A stretch of DNA of 64,000 nt, from assembly GCF_041381155.1 (NCBI RefSeq), contig NC_091144.1, positions 37,739,533-37,803,532 of the forward strand, given 5' to 3'. Under the pieces are notes generated by a model. That model ran no database searches, was not told where the DNA came from, and saw nothing but the letters and a program-made list of their open reading frames with translations. This DNA comes from Argopecten irradians. Its lineage: Eukaryota > Mollusca > Bivalvia > Pectinida > Pectinidae. Below are positions 47,252-59,290 of this stretch, one piece after another. The translations under genes and the position numbers were made by a program. How positions within the stretch are numbered: position 1 is the first letter of the stretch; each line of letters begins with the position of its first letter.

Positions 47252-47299
47252 TTGTAAATGTCACATGGCGCCTCCTTAACAACTTCATTTACACCGAGA

Positions 47300-50200
47300 G
47301 TTGCGGGCGGTTATTCACCAAGCCACTTATTACGATAATTATATTCAGCGCATTTTCAAACAGAACTTTGAACCTTATTACAAACACGTATACAAAAGGT
47401 AAGTAAAAGTTTTTTGATGTTATTGAAATAGTATTAATGTCGCAGTTTTAATTTATAAATTCAATTTATATGTTTACAATGATATTTGGGTCTGTCTACA
47501 CCAACATTTCTTAATTGGAGAAGTTTTCGGTAATTTAAAATTCTCCTTAGGAAAAAACCGTTCAGAAGCTAAGCTAGAAATCTGAATTTAATTAACTTTC
47601 CTCAACTCCTGTAATGCTTTCCAATAGAAAAGTCAAGGAACATTCTCAAGATAAGGGATGTTCATCGAACTATAGGATCTGTTAAGCGTCTGTCATTTCA
47701 TGAAAATCCCAGGTTTGTTTCATATTCTTTATTAATCAAGATACTCAATTGGTTAAATCAATTAAGTATAGAATGAGTAATGATATAATTGTTGGTGACA
47801 CTTACATGTTTCCTTTAATTGATTCATCAGATACAGAATACATAGAGAATGGAGATAATGGATTTCGACAATAGGTCTGTGAGAGCCCTAGAGGTCGGGC
47901 AAAAGAGGAGTATATATGTACATGTATTTCATATTGTGGCTGGTCTGCAAGGACTGAAGGGGCATTACAATGTAAAAGCAAGAAAGGACCATTATACGCC
48001 ATATCACCGGAGTTAGAATGGGGAAAAAGTTAATATGGACACAAGTTTATTATCAAATTTTTTTGGGAATAACTATATATAGCAACCCCGTGGGAGGGAC
48101 AGGGAGGAAGAGGACAGGTCCATAGGTGTATATATAGTCATATCAGGGTGGGGGAGGGAATCTGAGTGGATGTACATGCAGTATACATGTATGCTTAATT
48201 TAACTATAATTGAAATAGCAGTTTCTTTGAAATAAAACTTTTGATATCAAATATACAAGTATAAAGGCCTTAGGTAATCAATATTCTTCAAGTTCTTGAT
48301 TTAATTTTGCAAATGTATTTTTTGTAAGAAATAAAAACAATCTCCATGTCATTTTGTATTGATTCCGCATAAAATGACGAAATTTGTAACAAATTGGTCA
48401 TTTAATTAAATTTCGATGCCAGTCCGTCTTCATTCTGAACCTGTTTCATCTCAAATTTAAAAAAAAATGAGGTTTGTCTTGTCGAATGTTAAATCTGTCC
48501 TGGGTGCCGACATGACATTGGACCATTTCTTTCATTTTTGTTTTGTATTTTAAAATTTCTGCCTAAAAATATTCAATATTCTGTCAAAAAAGATATTTCT
48601 TAAAGTCATGATATTCAGCAAGCCGTGACTTGGATTTTATATTGCAGAAATCTGAAGAACCACTTTTTGCTGATAAAGAACAAACTACAAAACATCAAAA
48701 ATTATCCGTTTATGTTACTGAATCGGTAAGTAAAATGCTGTTTTTATCTTAGCCCAAGATACTCTGGCCTTGACACCAGACGTAGACATTACGACAGATA
48801 GACCGAGAGTCCATATTTCGCCGTTTTTACTTGTTTTTTACATACTAGATTTTTATTGTTTGTATAAGAGATACAATTAACAGTCCACATGAAAGGTTCC
48901 TCATTTTGTTACAAAATCTAATTACTTACAAAAGTATGAACAATGTAATTTTTGTATGAATAAGGTTACAAAACCTCCCGATTTCACGTTCATTTTTTCT
49001 GTTCATATTTCGCCATTTTGGTATACAAAAACGATTAAATGTAGATATCGAAATGATACTAAGTCAATTTATGTCCATGCACTGTCATTTGATTATTAAA
49101 TAAATCGCTCATTCAACATTGTGTGGAATCAGACACAAGAAACAACATTTAAACAACATTTTCTATCAAGTCAATGTCTTTGATACCCCCACGGGAAGTT
49201 GTCGTCCCACCTAAGAACCGCACTGGAAAAAGGGCCTTACTACCATTGTGGAATGAATTTTTGTTGTTTGAATATTGCTATGAATATTATCTTTATTTCT
49301 TTATGATACTTTTTAGTTCATCCAATGTAATGCTTATCAAATTTTCACTTGTTATAAAAAATGGCGAAATTTAGACCCCGGCGAAATATGGACACCCGCA
49401 TACATGTCTCGTGTAGGGCCAGAGCGGAATGCTATACAAAAACGCTGTTTTTAACTGGACAATAACGAAAAGGTTAAGTTGACGATTTATCATATAACTT
49501 AAGGGTTTGGCTAAATTGATTGCAGATTCTATCAATATTCGTGATAATTGAAAGTCGAGTAATGTTTTGTAGGCGGAGAAATGTCGAAATAACCGAAGAA
49601 AAGTTATCTAGGCCTACGATCAGTACATGTGCTTGTAGCCTTTGGGTTTCGAACTCGCAAACCCCGAACCCAAAGGGAGAACGTTAGAGGTAGACTGTTT
49701 GGAAAAATTCTACCATATCGAAAGAAACAAATAAAACTTCTGAACAGTGTCTATATACACGACTTGTGAGGCCGACTGGTCTATACCTCACACAAGTCAA
49801 TACAGAGTCACAAAGTCGGTAAAATCTGTCTGTCATATCATTAGTGGGTACTTATTACTTTTTCTTTGAGAAGAAATGATAACTAATTAAGGATTAACTT
49901 GAATAGATTTTTTATGTTATGGAGATATAACACAAAAATCTGAGTGTACTATTCATAGTTTATGATGAGAGTACACTCAGATTTTTGTGTTATTTCTCCA
50001 TAACATAAAAAATCTATTCAAATTAATCCTTATAATTCAATTTACTAAAGATAATCTCTTCAACATTTAAAATTCATTTTGGGACTCTTTTGTCTATGAA
50101 ATTATTACGCCGTCATCTCAGCCAATCAGAAGCGACGTTACAAACGGCGACGCCAATTTTCCTTTATGGGCTGATAAAGTAAATTTTTAAGCCAATGAAA

Positions 50201-52129
50201 ATGCTCGTAACAAGCAAAAATGAATTATATCCATTTAATCTTCTAAGCTTTCCCATAATGTTGTTGCTTGTCTTACGTTTTTCCATTCAATTTTTCTTTC
50301 TCTTCTTGACTTTCTTATTTCTTCTTATTCTCTTCTCAATTCTTCCTTCCTTCTCTTCTTTACTCCATCTTTCTAATTCTTATCCTGACTACCAGAAGAC
50401 GTACACATATCTTGTTTCTGACAATGCCGAACCAAAGCGAGGACAAAGAGGGAGACGAAGCGGGTAAGATATGACGTTAATTTGACTATCATATAATTCA
50501 CAACATCTCCCAAAACCGATTTTTTAAATTGATGTGTACGTCTTTCAATCGTTTCAAAGTGTTGATAAACTTTCTCAAATCAATTGGTTTTAATTTTACA
50601 GACAGAGAAGAAAGAGATCAAACAGAACACTGGTGTCTACACAAGGATATAATGAACATAATGTGAGACCAGACTTAATTGTAGAAGTTACAGAAACTCC
50701 TCAACCCGTTGTCACGGTAATTATAACAACGCTTTGTGTTTACATTTTCAAGCATGCCTCGGGAATTTCCGCCACTTTCCGTGAACAAAAACGATGAGGA
50801 AATTGCTCGAAATTCCCCAAAATGGATGACTTTTCTCTTTCTTTCTATCTGTAACCTTCAACAATTTTAGAAATTTTTCAAAATAAGAATTTCCAAACCT
50901 GCTATCAGGGTGGCCAAAAAATTTGCTTATTTTTCTTTTACTCTGCTTATCTCGTTATACAATGTACTGCATCTCTCTCTCTCTCTCCAACTTTTTTGCA
51001 TTTTGTTCATGCTTTCTGTCTTTTCTACCATCTTACCTTCTGCTTCTTCATTTCCTACCTGATAAAAGACTTTAACACCTGCTGCACATCGAAATAAGAA
51101 ATTACGCAAGACTAAAACGTGGTAAGATTAAAAAAAGATATGAAAGTAGAAATTGAATATGATATCGCATCTATCAATTGCCAGCCGGAAGTTATGACTT
51201 TTTCCTCGGTAAAATTTGCATAAACATGTAATAAGTAAACAAAATACTCATTCCTAATATTGTTTAAGAGATCTTTTCAAATTTCACAAGTTGATAAATT
51301 TGACAATTTTTAATGTATGCTTCTCCCAATATAACCTCTTGATAATTTCTAGATTAAATTTGTCAAAACATGTTTTCGACACAGAATTTAGACAAAATCA
51401 GTAATATGCTGACTAACTTAACCTCGAATTCGGTTTCAGGAGAAAGAGAAAACGCGGTGCCCGTCACAGGACACCGGAACTGACGTCACAGACTATCAAA
51501 CTCGGTCTCACTGCACGGGTTAATATTTGTTTTACGTTCAACATTCAATACCTGTCAATATCTCTTTATCCTACGTGCACACAGAAAGAAAAATACCTTT
51601 GTTTTTAGCTCGCCTCTGGAAGAGAGGTGGGCTAATGACATCACCCTGGCGTCTGCGTCCTTACTGCTATAATGAGTGTTGAAAAATACTGCTATCCGTA
51701 GCAAATGACATTGATTTAAACAATATTTTTGGATTATAACTGTTGCGATTGTTATGTACAATCATTGGTAAAAAAGAAAATGCTAGATTTTGAGAATTTC
51801 AAGAGGCTAAAGGGCCGAAATGACCGCATTAAGGTTTCGGTGCAATTCCAGAGTCGCGCTTTGCTGTTCTCAAACAACTTGTTTAATTTGTAGTCTTTAA
51901 CATTGCAATTTACATTGATAATATTTTTCATGATTATTTCATATTTTTTTTCCAGGAGAGATTCCGCGAAGCACAGGTGAATGCCTTAACATTCAGGATG
52001 AATAAAATAACACCCTGCACATCCAAAGTTTGCATTGGACAAAAGAGAAAATTCGATGAAATGGATTTTGATATCGACGAAAATGTGGCCAACAACCTAA
52101 TCCTAAAATTTGAAAGACTAAGCATCTGA
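47300..52129 (+). CDS. Orphan basic-protein gene, copy 3 (inverted, diverged, one donor lost)
   Basis: Paralogue of copies 1 and 2 on the opposite strand. Exons: untranslated ending 47398; 47831-47908 (ATG 47849, followed by AGTATA instead of a GT donor); 48648-48725; 50396-50463; 50602-50716; 51069-51121; 51440-51518; 51956-52129. Apart from the missing donor, exon phases equal those of copy 2. Exon lengths differ only by whole codons (first coding exon 20 against 26 codons, second 26 against 57, third one fewer, fourth 38 against 41, last 57 against 60). The C-terminal block reads GQKRKFDEMDFDI...LSI. The acceptor before 51069 is AAG and the donor at 51519 is GTTAAT, both weaker. It may be a recent pseudogene, or it may use another donor. 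Confidence 0.55.
49636..49678. repeat. Short hairpin with box-B-like loop
   Basis: Arms CCTTTGGGTTTCG and CGAACCCAAAGG around AACTCGCAAACCC, in the intron after coding exon 2 of copy 3. Possibly a SINE scrap. Confidence 0.4.
49889..50031. mobile_element. Hairpin MITE with 62-bp arms
   Basis: The arms 49889-49950 and 49970-50031 are almost perfect reverse complements around a 19-bp loop, in the intron between 48725 and 50396 of gene copy 3. The tip sequence is AGTACACTCAGATTTTTGTG. Absent from the other two gene copies. Confidence 0.85.
51607..51665. repeat. Dispersed TTAGCTCGCCTC repeat fragment
   Basis: TTAGCTCGCCTCTGGAAGAG followed by GGTGGGCTAATGACATCACC and a GGCGTCTGCGTCC run resembles a repeat widespread in bivalve genomes (from memory). 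In the last intron of gene copy 3. Confidence 0.45.
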
Positions 52130-52196
52130 TTTATGATAGATTTGTGAATTCCGAGTGAAAAGCCATTCGAATCGTGACTTCTATGTTGGGTAGTTA

Positions 52197-52560
52197 TGTT
52201 GCAATGTGCCACCGCTATGTTGGGTATTTCTATGCAATGTGCCACCGCACTTTTATTTCTATGCAATGTGCCACCGCACTTTTATTTCTATGCAATGTGC
52301 CACCGCACTTTTATTTCTATGCAATGTGCCACCGCACTTTTATTTCTATGCAATGTGCCACCGCACTTTTATTTCTATGCAATGTGCCACCGCACTTTTA
52401 TTTCTATATGCAGTGTGCCACCGCACTTTTATTTCTTTGTAATGTGCCACCGCACTTTCATTTCTAGCAATGTGCCACCGCACTTCTATTTCTATGCAAT
52501 GTGCCACCGCAACTTTATTTCTATGCAATGTGTCACCGCACTTTTATTTCTATGCAATCT
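52197..52560 (+). repeat. 29-bp minisatellite, about 12 units
   Basis: Units such as ATGCAATGTGCCACCGCACT then TTTATTTCT repeat every 29 bp, starting 68 bp after the stop codon of gene copy 3, thus in its presumed 3' untranslated region. All three frames stay open across it because 29 is not a multiple of three and no stop occurs; this is not evidence of coding. Confidence 0.9.
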
Positions 52561-53190
52561 ACAAACATCACAAAGTCTCCTTATCCTAGATCTGTGAAAT
52601 GTGCCTTATAACAGTTGATAAGATGATTGAAATTGAATGTGTATAAAGCTTTATAGCACATATCATGCAATAGCTATATAGTAATGTAATACGTATACAA
52701 TACAATGTATGTATACTGATACAAATTCTTTGGATTTTTTTTTAGTATTTCTTATACATCTTATCAGTCCTGTTATTTCTCTATTTTTTTATATATTTTT
52801 TTTATATTATATATCTATGTTTTGATTAGAATATATTTACTTGTGTGTGTGTAAATTTTATATGATAGTTGTGGATAGGGCTTTTAGAATATGATATAAC
52901 TTGTGCCCAATCCTTTTGTTTTGGTATACAATAAAATATGTTAATTATGAATCAGCACAAACTTGTTGTTTCTATGTTAACTGAACTGTGATCGTGTTGT
53001 GAATTACACGTATACCCATATACCTGAAGGCGTTCATATATTTACTCACTGTCTGGAAAATTTAATAAATTGTTGTCATTTAAAACTTATTAATTGATAG
53101 ATGATGTAAATGTAATTGGTTACAAGATATAAAGCTGATGTAAAAACCCGCTTCGAAATAATTAAACATACCGGAACGGCATTGAAGTCA
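52561..53190. other. Non-coding stretch; AATAAA at 52930
   Basis: AT-rich, with AATAAA at 52930-52935 that could serve gene copy 3. Nothing else recognised. Confidence 0.4.
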
Positions 53191-53291
53191 CAGGGACTTG
53201 GCACGAATTTCCATATCCAACCAACGGTATATAAATGTACATTATATATGTATTATAGTATCGTTGGTTGGAAATTCGTGTCACGTCCCTG
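53191..53291. mobile_element. Hairpin element
   Basis: Arms of about 30 bp (CAGGGACTTGGCACGAATTT...CCAACCAACG and the matching CGTTGGTTGGAAATTCGTG...GTCCCTG) around an AT-rich loop. The left arm has a 6-bp insertion. Confidence 0.7.
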
Positions 53292-53445
53292 TAATTGTTG
53301 TCGTGGTGAACGCTACATACGATAAATGATAGTATACATTCGCATGAATGTCCGTCACGTAATACTGTTCATCTGGCTATAATATCTTGTTACTTAAATG
53401 AATGAAATGTTTAACGAACGAATTTCCTTTTCCTTACAAGCATCC

Positions 53446-53772
53446 TCGATACTCCAGGGGTTACTTTCACTTATATCCAACCTTAGATAATCTCATAATA
53501 AAACCGAAGTCAATTCAGGAGAAAAAACAACTTACCAATCCCGCATCTTGTCAAAAATTTATTTGATGTACATCAAAATAATTGAATAACGATACAACAT
53601 GGTGGACTGTGTTGCTTTGAAGTATGGCGTCACTTTACTTGTAATCTTCAAAGTAAATCTCTCCAGACTTGTGATTGGTCATTATTTTTTTCTCCGGAAC
53701 TGCTATCAGTTTAACTATGAGATAGGCCAGTGAAAGTAACCCCTGGTTTATCGCGGATGCCCTACAAGTAGC
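53446..53772. mobile_element. CCAGGGG-family MITE, copy at 53.4 kb
   Basis: The left end CCTCGATACTCCAGGGGTTAC is mirrored at the right by GTAACCCCTGGTTTATCG. Internal CTCATAATAAAAC and its complement TTTAACTATGAGAT extend the inverted repeat. Confidence 0.75.
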
Positions 53773-54466
53773 CCGCATTGTTTTATCTCAGACTGCTCCT
53801 GTTCTGTTCCGATAAGAGAAGCTGGAGAAAGATCGCCATCGTAAGAGTAATATATCTCTCATTAATCGCCCGGATTTGTACGCAACCTCCGAGGATCTTT
53901 ATTATTTTCTAGTTAACGATAAATAAGGATCGCGAAGCGAATTACATGTATTACCCACACCACTTATCTCGACGCTCTCAGAGCAGTCCGGACAAATCGA
54001 TACGACAAAGTAAATGAAAGCGAACAACACTTCCGGTTTGACTTGTTAGACACTGGTTAAAAACAACTTCCAGCTTCTATCTAAGCATGTTTAAAAGTTG
54101 TATGTTACATCAAAGAAAAATGTTGAACATGCTTTAGTGTTAGGGCAGGTCAAGTAATTGATGAACATCAAGAGAGTGCACTCATCGATTTGTTTAGAAA
54201 CCGATCGAGTTCTTGGTCGAGGCCGCGCAGAATACAATCTCCGGACGAACCTTGTCGTCTTATACAAGCTGTTTGGGTTCAACGTTACCTATTCTATTAA
54301 GATATTTCCCATTCTGTATAACAATGATGGATATCTTCATTTATTGTCATCAGATAAATTAAATGGGTAAAACCCAAACGGCATACCATACATGTAGGTC
54401 TAATCACCAATCAAGACAATTGTCAGTATTATATCATTCAAAGATAAATGGACCATTTTTGAAGTT
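53773..54466. other. Non-coding stretch
   Basis: Somewhat higher GC around 53790-54010, but no frame that looks coding. Both strands have open stretches of about 65 codons at 54091-54370 with no recognisable motif. Confidence 0.4.
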
Positions 54467-54557
54467 AAAGGGGTCTAGATAAAAAAAAAATGGTAAAATT
54501 CGTATACAGTTAGTACATGTAGAATACAAATTTTATCTTCTTTTTTTTATCTAGACC
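54467..54557. repeat. Hairpin with A/T-run arms
   Basis: GGGTCTAGATAAAAAAAAAA is mirrored by TTTTTTTTATCTAGACCC around 54500-54535. Confidence 0.6.
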
Positions 54558-54684
54558 CATAAAACGTCTAGAAATAGTCTATGGGCATTTTGGTTGGTCC
54601 AAAATTACGTTTAACTGCAACTTATTCTCAGATCCCTATAGGTCTTTACCCGGTCATGATCGTCATATTCTAGAATCATTCCAT

Positions 54685-54932
54685 ACTTGATACTCAAGGG
54701 GTTACAATCACCGTCGTTATTTCTACCCCTGCAATTTTAGGAAAAAAACTTGACCAAATACAGGTCTGCAATGACTTCATTTGAAAATTATAAAGAGCTA
54801 GAGCGACGCCCAACTTCAAAGCAACATAGAAAACCATAGTGTATCGTCATTTGATTATTCTTCCATTCTATTATGAGAGTGCCAGGGGTGAATATGACGA
54901 CAGTGATAGTAACCCCTGGAATAGTGAGGAAT
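54685..54932. mobile_element. CCAGGGG-family MITE, copy at 54.7 kb
   Basis: Ends GATACTCAAGGGGTTAC and GATAGTAACCCCTGGAATAG, with the family's GAGCGACGCCCAACTTCAAA middle. Confidence 0.7.
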
Positions 54933-55894
54933 CATAAGTACTCTTAGGCTAATATACGTTTTATGATAGGACAAACAGTATAGTCCGGATTATTAATTAA
55001 GTACCATATCAATACGTTAACGATTAAATGATCTGTTATATTTCCCCATTATCATCTCCCAACTTTACAAATAACTTCCAATGGCGTACGGATATTTAAT
55101 TAGTGGCCGAGCGCATCAGTATTGGGAGAATATCGCTCTGGCTAAATACACAGTTAATCAGAATGAGTTGACCATCGCTGCCGGTATATAGCGGCCAACG
55201 ACAAATTGGCAAATGATGGCACATAATTTCCGGCATTCAACATTCATTATCACTCTTAGTCAACTTGAATGCAGAATATTAGATTTGCTATGTATACCCA
55301 TTGGTGAGGACTGAAATACACACCAATCGGCAATCAGGGACATGATATATAGTTCTGGCGGTGTTCCGAATCGAGTAAATTGATTTTAGAATAATTATTA
55401 ACCTAAATAGCGACCATGGTTAGTGACAATGATACATAAAATGCCTTCAATTTGACCGTACAGAGACTTTGAATATCATTAATAAAGGTTTAGTTTACTA
55501 ATACTTATCTCTTAGAATGCTACAACACAAAACTTTGATGAACTGTCCAAACTCGAGATCCTGAATCGTTTCAAAAAGTCCATACAATAACACATTCTTA
55601 ACCAGAGAAATATAATTTAATTTCCCAGATGAACTTTCTTTGATCCTATCGACAATAAATTCTATTATAATAGCCTTTCATAAATACGCCATCATTTCGT
55701 AGTAATTGCGCTTGCGTGGTTTTCTTCAAACCCATCTGCCAAGCGTTACCGATTGCGAGTTGGTGTCAATGCGCGTTAAACTTTCAAAGTTGTAGTACGT
55801 TTTAGGGTGTCAACGTTTTAGGTGGGTGACATGGCGTTGAAGTTGTGCCCATCATGAACACTATAGGTATTTACACTCTTTCTAGCACCGCCTC
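54933..55894. other. Non-coding stretch
   Basis: No plausible coding frame or repeat recognised. Confidence 0.4.
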
Positions 55895-56178
55895 ATCCTG
55901 GATACTCCAGGGGTTCCGATCACTTACGATCTCTATACCCCTGGACTATCTCATACAACTGGAGGCAGCTTAGAGGAAAAAAATTGAACCAATCACAGGC
56001 CTCCAAAGATTTCCGTTAATGACTACAGAGAGAGCGACCCCCAACATCAAAGCCACACAGTCAACTACAGTGTAACGTTATACGAATTACATGTTCTCTT
56101 GTCTTCAGTTTTACTATGAGACAATCCAGGAATGTAGAGATCGTAAGTGATTGGAACCCCTGGAGTATCGAGGATATC
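55895..56178. mobile_element. CCAGGGG-family MITE, copy at 55.9 kb
   Basis: Well-preserved ends GATACTCCAGGGGTTCC and GGAACCCCTGGAGTATCGAG. The middle contains GACTACAGAGAGAGCGACCC. Confidence 0.8.
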
Positions 56179-56554
56179 AACACCTACAACGGAGATATAA
56201 AAAGAAAGAAAGAAATCTTAGAGTGTGCCACATAAGCCGTTTCATTCAGATTATTTTTGTTATATCTTTAAAACATAACCAAAAACTTATTAAAAATCTT
56301 AATGATTCAATTAACTATTAAATAATGTTTTAAAAATTTCCAATTTACCGAGGGTAATTACGCAGTTGTATTAGCCAATCGGAAGCGACGTTACATACGG
56401 CAACGTCATTTTTCCTTTATATACTGTATTCAGTAATTGTTCACGCCAATGAAAATGCTTCTTACAAGCAAGATTAAAGCCTAATTTATAGTTTTTAGAA
56501 CGCCATCTACCTTGTTTACACTTTTACGTCGCAAAGTAACCTCTACACGATTGT

Positions 56555-56752
56555 ACATTGTATGTGACAATCTCTCCCAGGGTGCATTGCGGTCCCCACA
56601 TTTCACTTTTCTCGTTCAACCAGACTCTTGTTGGCTTCGTATGCTATGCCAGGAAGAGAATGCGTAGTATCAAGCGTCTATTTGAACGAGACTACACATG
56701 TCACATGAATGTGGGGCCGCAATGAACCCTGGGAGAGAATGTGTATGTGATA
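56555..56752. mobile_element. Hairpin MITE with CTCTCCCAGGG arms
   Basis: Arms of about 45 bp (TGTGACAATCTCTCCCAGGG, then CATTGCGGTCCCCACATTT, with the mirror at 56708-56752). A second inner stem, CTCGTTCAA/TTGAACGAG, makes almost the entire element a hairpin. Confidence 0.75.
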
Positions 56753-57175
56753 CGGATTGATTTGTTATCCACGGATTCGGGCGTTTCCATGACGACCAGC
56801 AGGCGTTGCGTCCCCGCGATAATAGAGGCTTAAAAAGATGTCGAAATTGACAAAAGGTTGAAGAAGTGTTCGTACGTAATTGGATCAGAATTTCATCAAA
56901 GGGGTTAGTCAATTGAAGACGATATAGTGTGCTAAGAATGACAAAACAGTCGGTATAAGCCCATGTCCTGGGGAGAAGTGACTAGTCGCCAGGGATACTA
57001 ACCCAACCATCTCTTGAGAGCGTCACATGCTAAAATTACACACAACATCATTATCTGTACCCCATAGTAAGACTCAAAATCAAGCGGACGGATCTCGTAT
57101 TAAATTCTAGATAAATAAAAGGAAGCTTCGCGTAACATCCAGTTTACACTCACAAGTAAGGTAGATGCTCGAGGT

Positions 57176-57270
57176 TGCTGATTGCGTTTAACGCCGTATC
57201 AACAGCTATAAAGGTAATGAAATAATAAAAAGGCGGAGGTCATGTACGGACAACCTCCCTGTCATATTGT
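57176..57270 (+). repeat. Dispersed repeat, copy a
   Basis: Matches 58608-58690 in the same orientation, through AACGCCGT(A/G)TCAACAGCTA, GGTAATGAAATAAT and GTACGGACAACCTCC-type blocks. Function unknown. Confidence 0.65.
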
Positions 57271-58607
57271 TTTACATCGCGTCTGTTTGTAATAGCGGAA
57301 CCCTTTACCTTTTTATAGTGCTATCTCACCGAAACATACTACCGAACAGCACACCAGCGCGCTTATACTGCATTGTATGATGAGAAATTCAAGTCTCAAT
57401 TTATTTAAAACGAGTTATATGGTGTTACGTTTGAATTAAGAGTGTAACATTGAGTATGTTTTGGTCTTTGTCTTTAAAAGAAACTCAAAATTCTCTACAC
57501 TTTTTACTTTTTTAACCCGCATCAAAATGCAGCTTAGAAGCCCATAACAAATACAAAAATACAGCTGAATATTTCTTATAACAATTTCGCAAGATTGCAA
57601 TATTATTTATAGTATTCATTTCGTTCGCTGACGGTGGCTTGGAAAACTGATTCATCATCCACGAAAGTGGCACCCAAAAGCACAGATGACTGCAGTTTTC
57701 CCATTTATCAATACATTAATTTTCGCTCTAGATATGTAAAGCAAAATAGGTTGACAAGTTTGAGTTATAGTTTTTTAGTCTCTCGTGGTAGAATCATTTT
57801 TAAATGCAAGTGTTAGAAGTATTATATATGATCTTTAGAGACCCCACGAGACAGGCGCGTTTCCAAAGCAATATCCACTGGAAAGGTTGCGTTTGTTATC
57901 AGTGTAATAACTATAATATATCTATCTGCAAACCTTGTGTCTTTGAGGTATTATTTTAAGATTAGTTGTAGCAATTTTGTGTCATGAAGGGTGTTGAACG
58001 TGTGAAATATTATACGTACACCTATTCATATCAATAACAGGAGAATGATGACCCGGATACTGTACAATTGTTAAATTTCGCGGTTTACTGCTTATGATTT
58101 ATTCGCGGTATTTTATTTTTGCGAATTATCTTTGAAGCTTTGAAAGCATTATTTAAACGACATGTTTTGATATGTAAATCCATGATTTTGATAAATTTTG
58201 CGAGGTATTAAACTTGGATGAATTCGCGAATTTAGCGAAATTAAAACCCCAACGAATATTAACAACTTTACATAATTTTGCATGCAACAAAAATAGCTGC
58301 TGTTGCAAATAAAGGAAATTATGTACGTGTTTTCATATCAATAGAAGGCTTTTGATGTTCAAGTTTTACATTTTTCAACAATGACTCAATGTGTATGCAT
58401 TTTTAATATCAAATTCTGGTACATGCTATTGACAACTAGTAAACATACTGGAATGATTATTTGGTGAAAATATTATTCGAACCTGCTACACTTAAATATG
58501 TCCTGAAATGTACGTTTTTAGCATGTTTTGTCAAAATTTACCTTCTGCAAAAAAACAAAAAACAAAAACAAAAACAAAAACTCGTCAACAGTAAGACTTG
58601 CGCTCAG

Positions 58608-58690
58608 CTAAGCTGCATAACGCCGTGTCAACAGCTAAGGTAATGAAATAATGAAAAAGGCCGAGGTCATTTACGGACAGCCTCCTAGTC
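58608..58690 (+). repeat. Dispersed repeat, copy b
   Basis: Partner of 57176-57270. About 1.4 kb of non-coding DNA, with no gene recognised, separates them. Confidence 0.65.
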
Positions 58691-58967
58691 AAATCTTGAA
58701 AAATTTACCTTCTGCACATCAGATAACTCGTCAAGAGTAAGACCTACGAACAGCTAAGCTGCATTCGCACTTTGACTAACTAATTCATGCTCATCAGCAC
58801 CAAAGGAATACATGGCTAGATTATCGGGATCTGAATCCTTGATATCAAGTGTTGTTGGTTAAATGCGGGCTTCAAAGATTGGATATATGTATGCATGCCT
58901 TAGAGTCCTAGAAAGTAGATCTTTATGTTGTTGCTAACGAGAGATGTCATTGCGTATTTTATGGGAA

Positions 58968-59290
58968 GGTATTCTAGATAATCCAGGGGTTACTTTCACT
59001 GACGTTATATCCAAGCCTAGACTATGTCATAGTAAAACTAGAGGCAGCCCAGGAGAAAAAAATATGAACCAATTATAGGCCAACAAAGACTTCTATTGAA
59101 GACTACAGAGAGAGCGACGTCCAACATCAAACCAACACAGTCACTCACATTGTATCGTTATGCTGCTCTTTTGAATGTACATCAAAGGACTAAATCACCT
59201 GTTTTGTTACCTTCAGTTTTACAATGAGATAGTCCAGTGGTGGATATTGCGTCAGTGATAGTAACCCTCGGAGTATCAAGGATGCTCGTT
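58968..59290. mobile_element. CCAGGGG-family MITE, copy at 59 kb
   Basis: Ends CTAGATAATCCAGGGGTTAC and GTAACCCTCGGAGTATCAAG. Long inverted arms (TATGTCATAGTAAAACTA / TTTACAATGAGATAGTC). The fullest copy internally. Confidence 0.8.

Noticed and set aside
52174..52597. Three overlapping repetitive proteins
   Set aside because: A 29-bp repeat without stop codons opens all three frames; position is just after a real stop codon.
56670..56912. 80-codon minus-strand frame
   Set aside because: Its C-terminal third lies inside the hairpin MITE at 56555-56752; no motif in the remainder.
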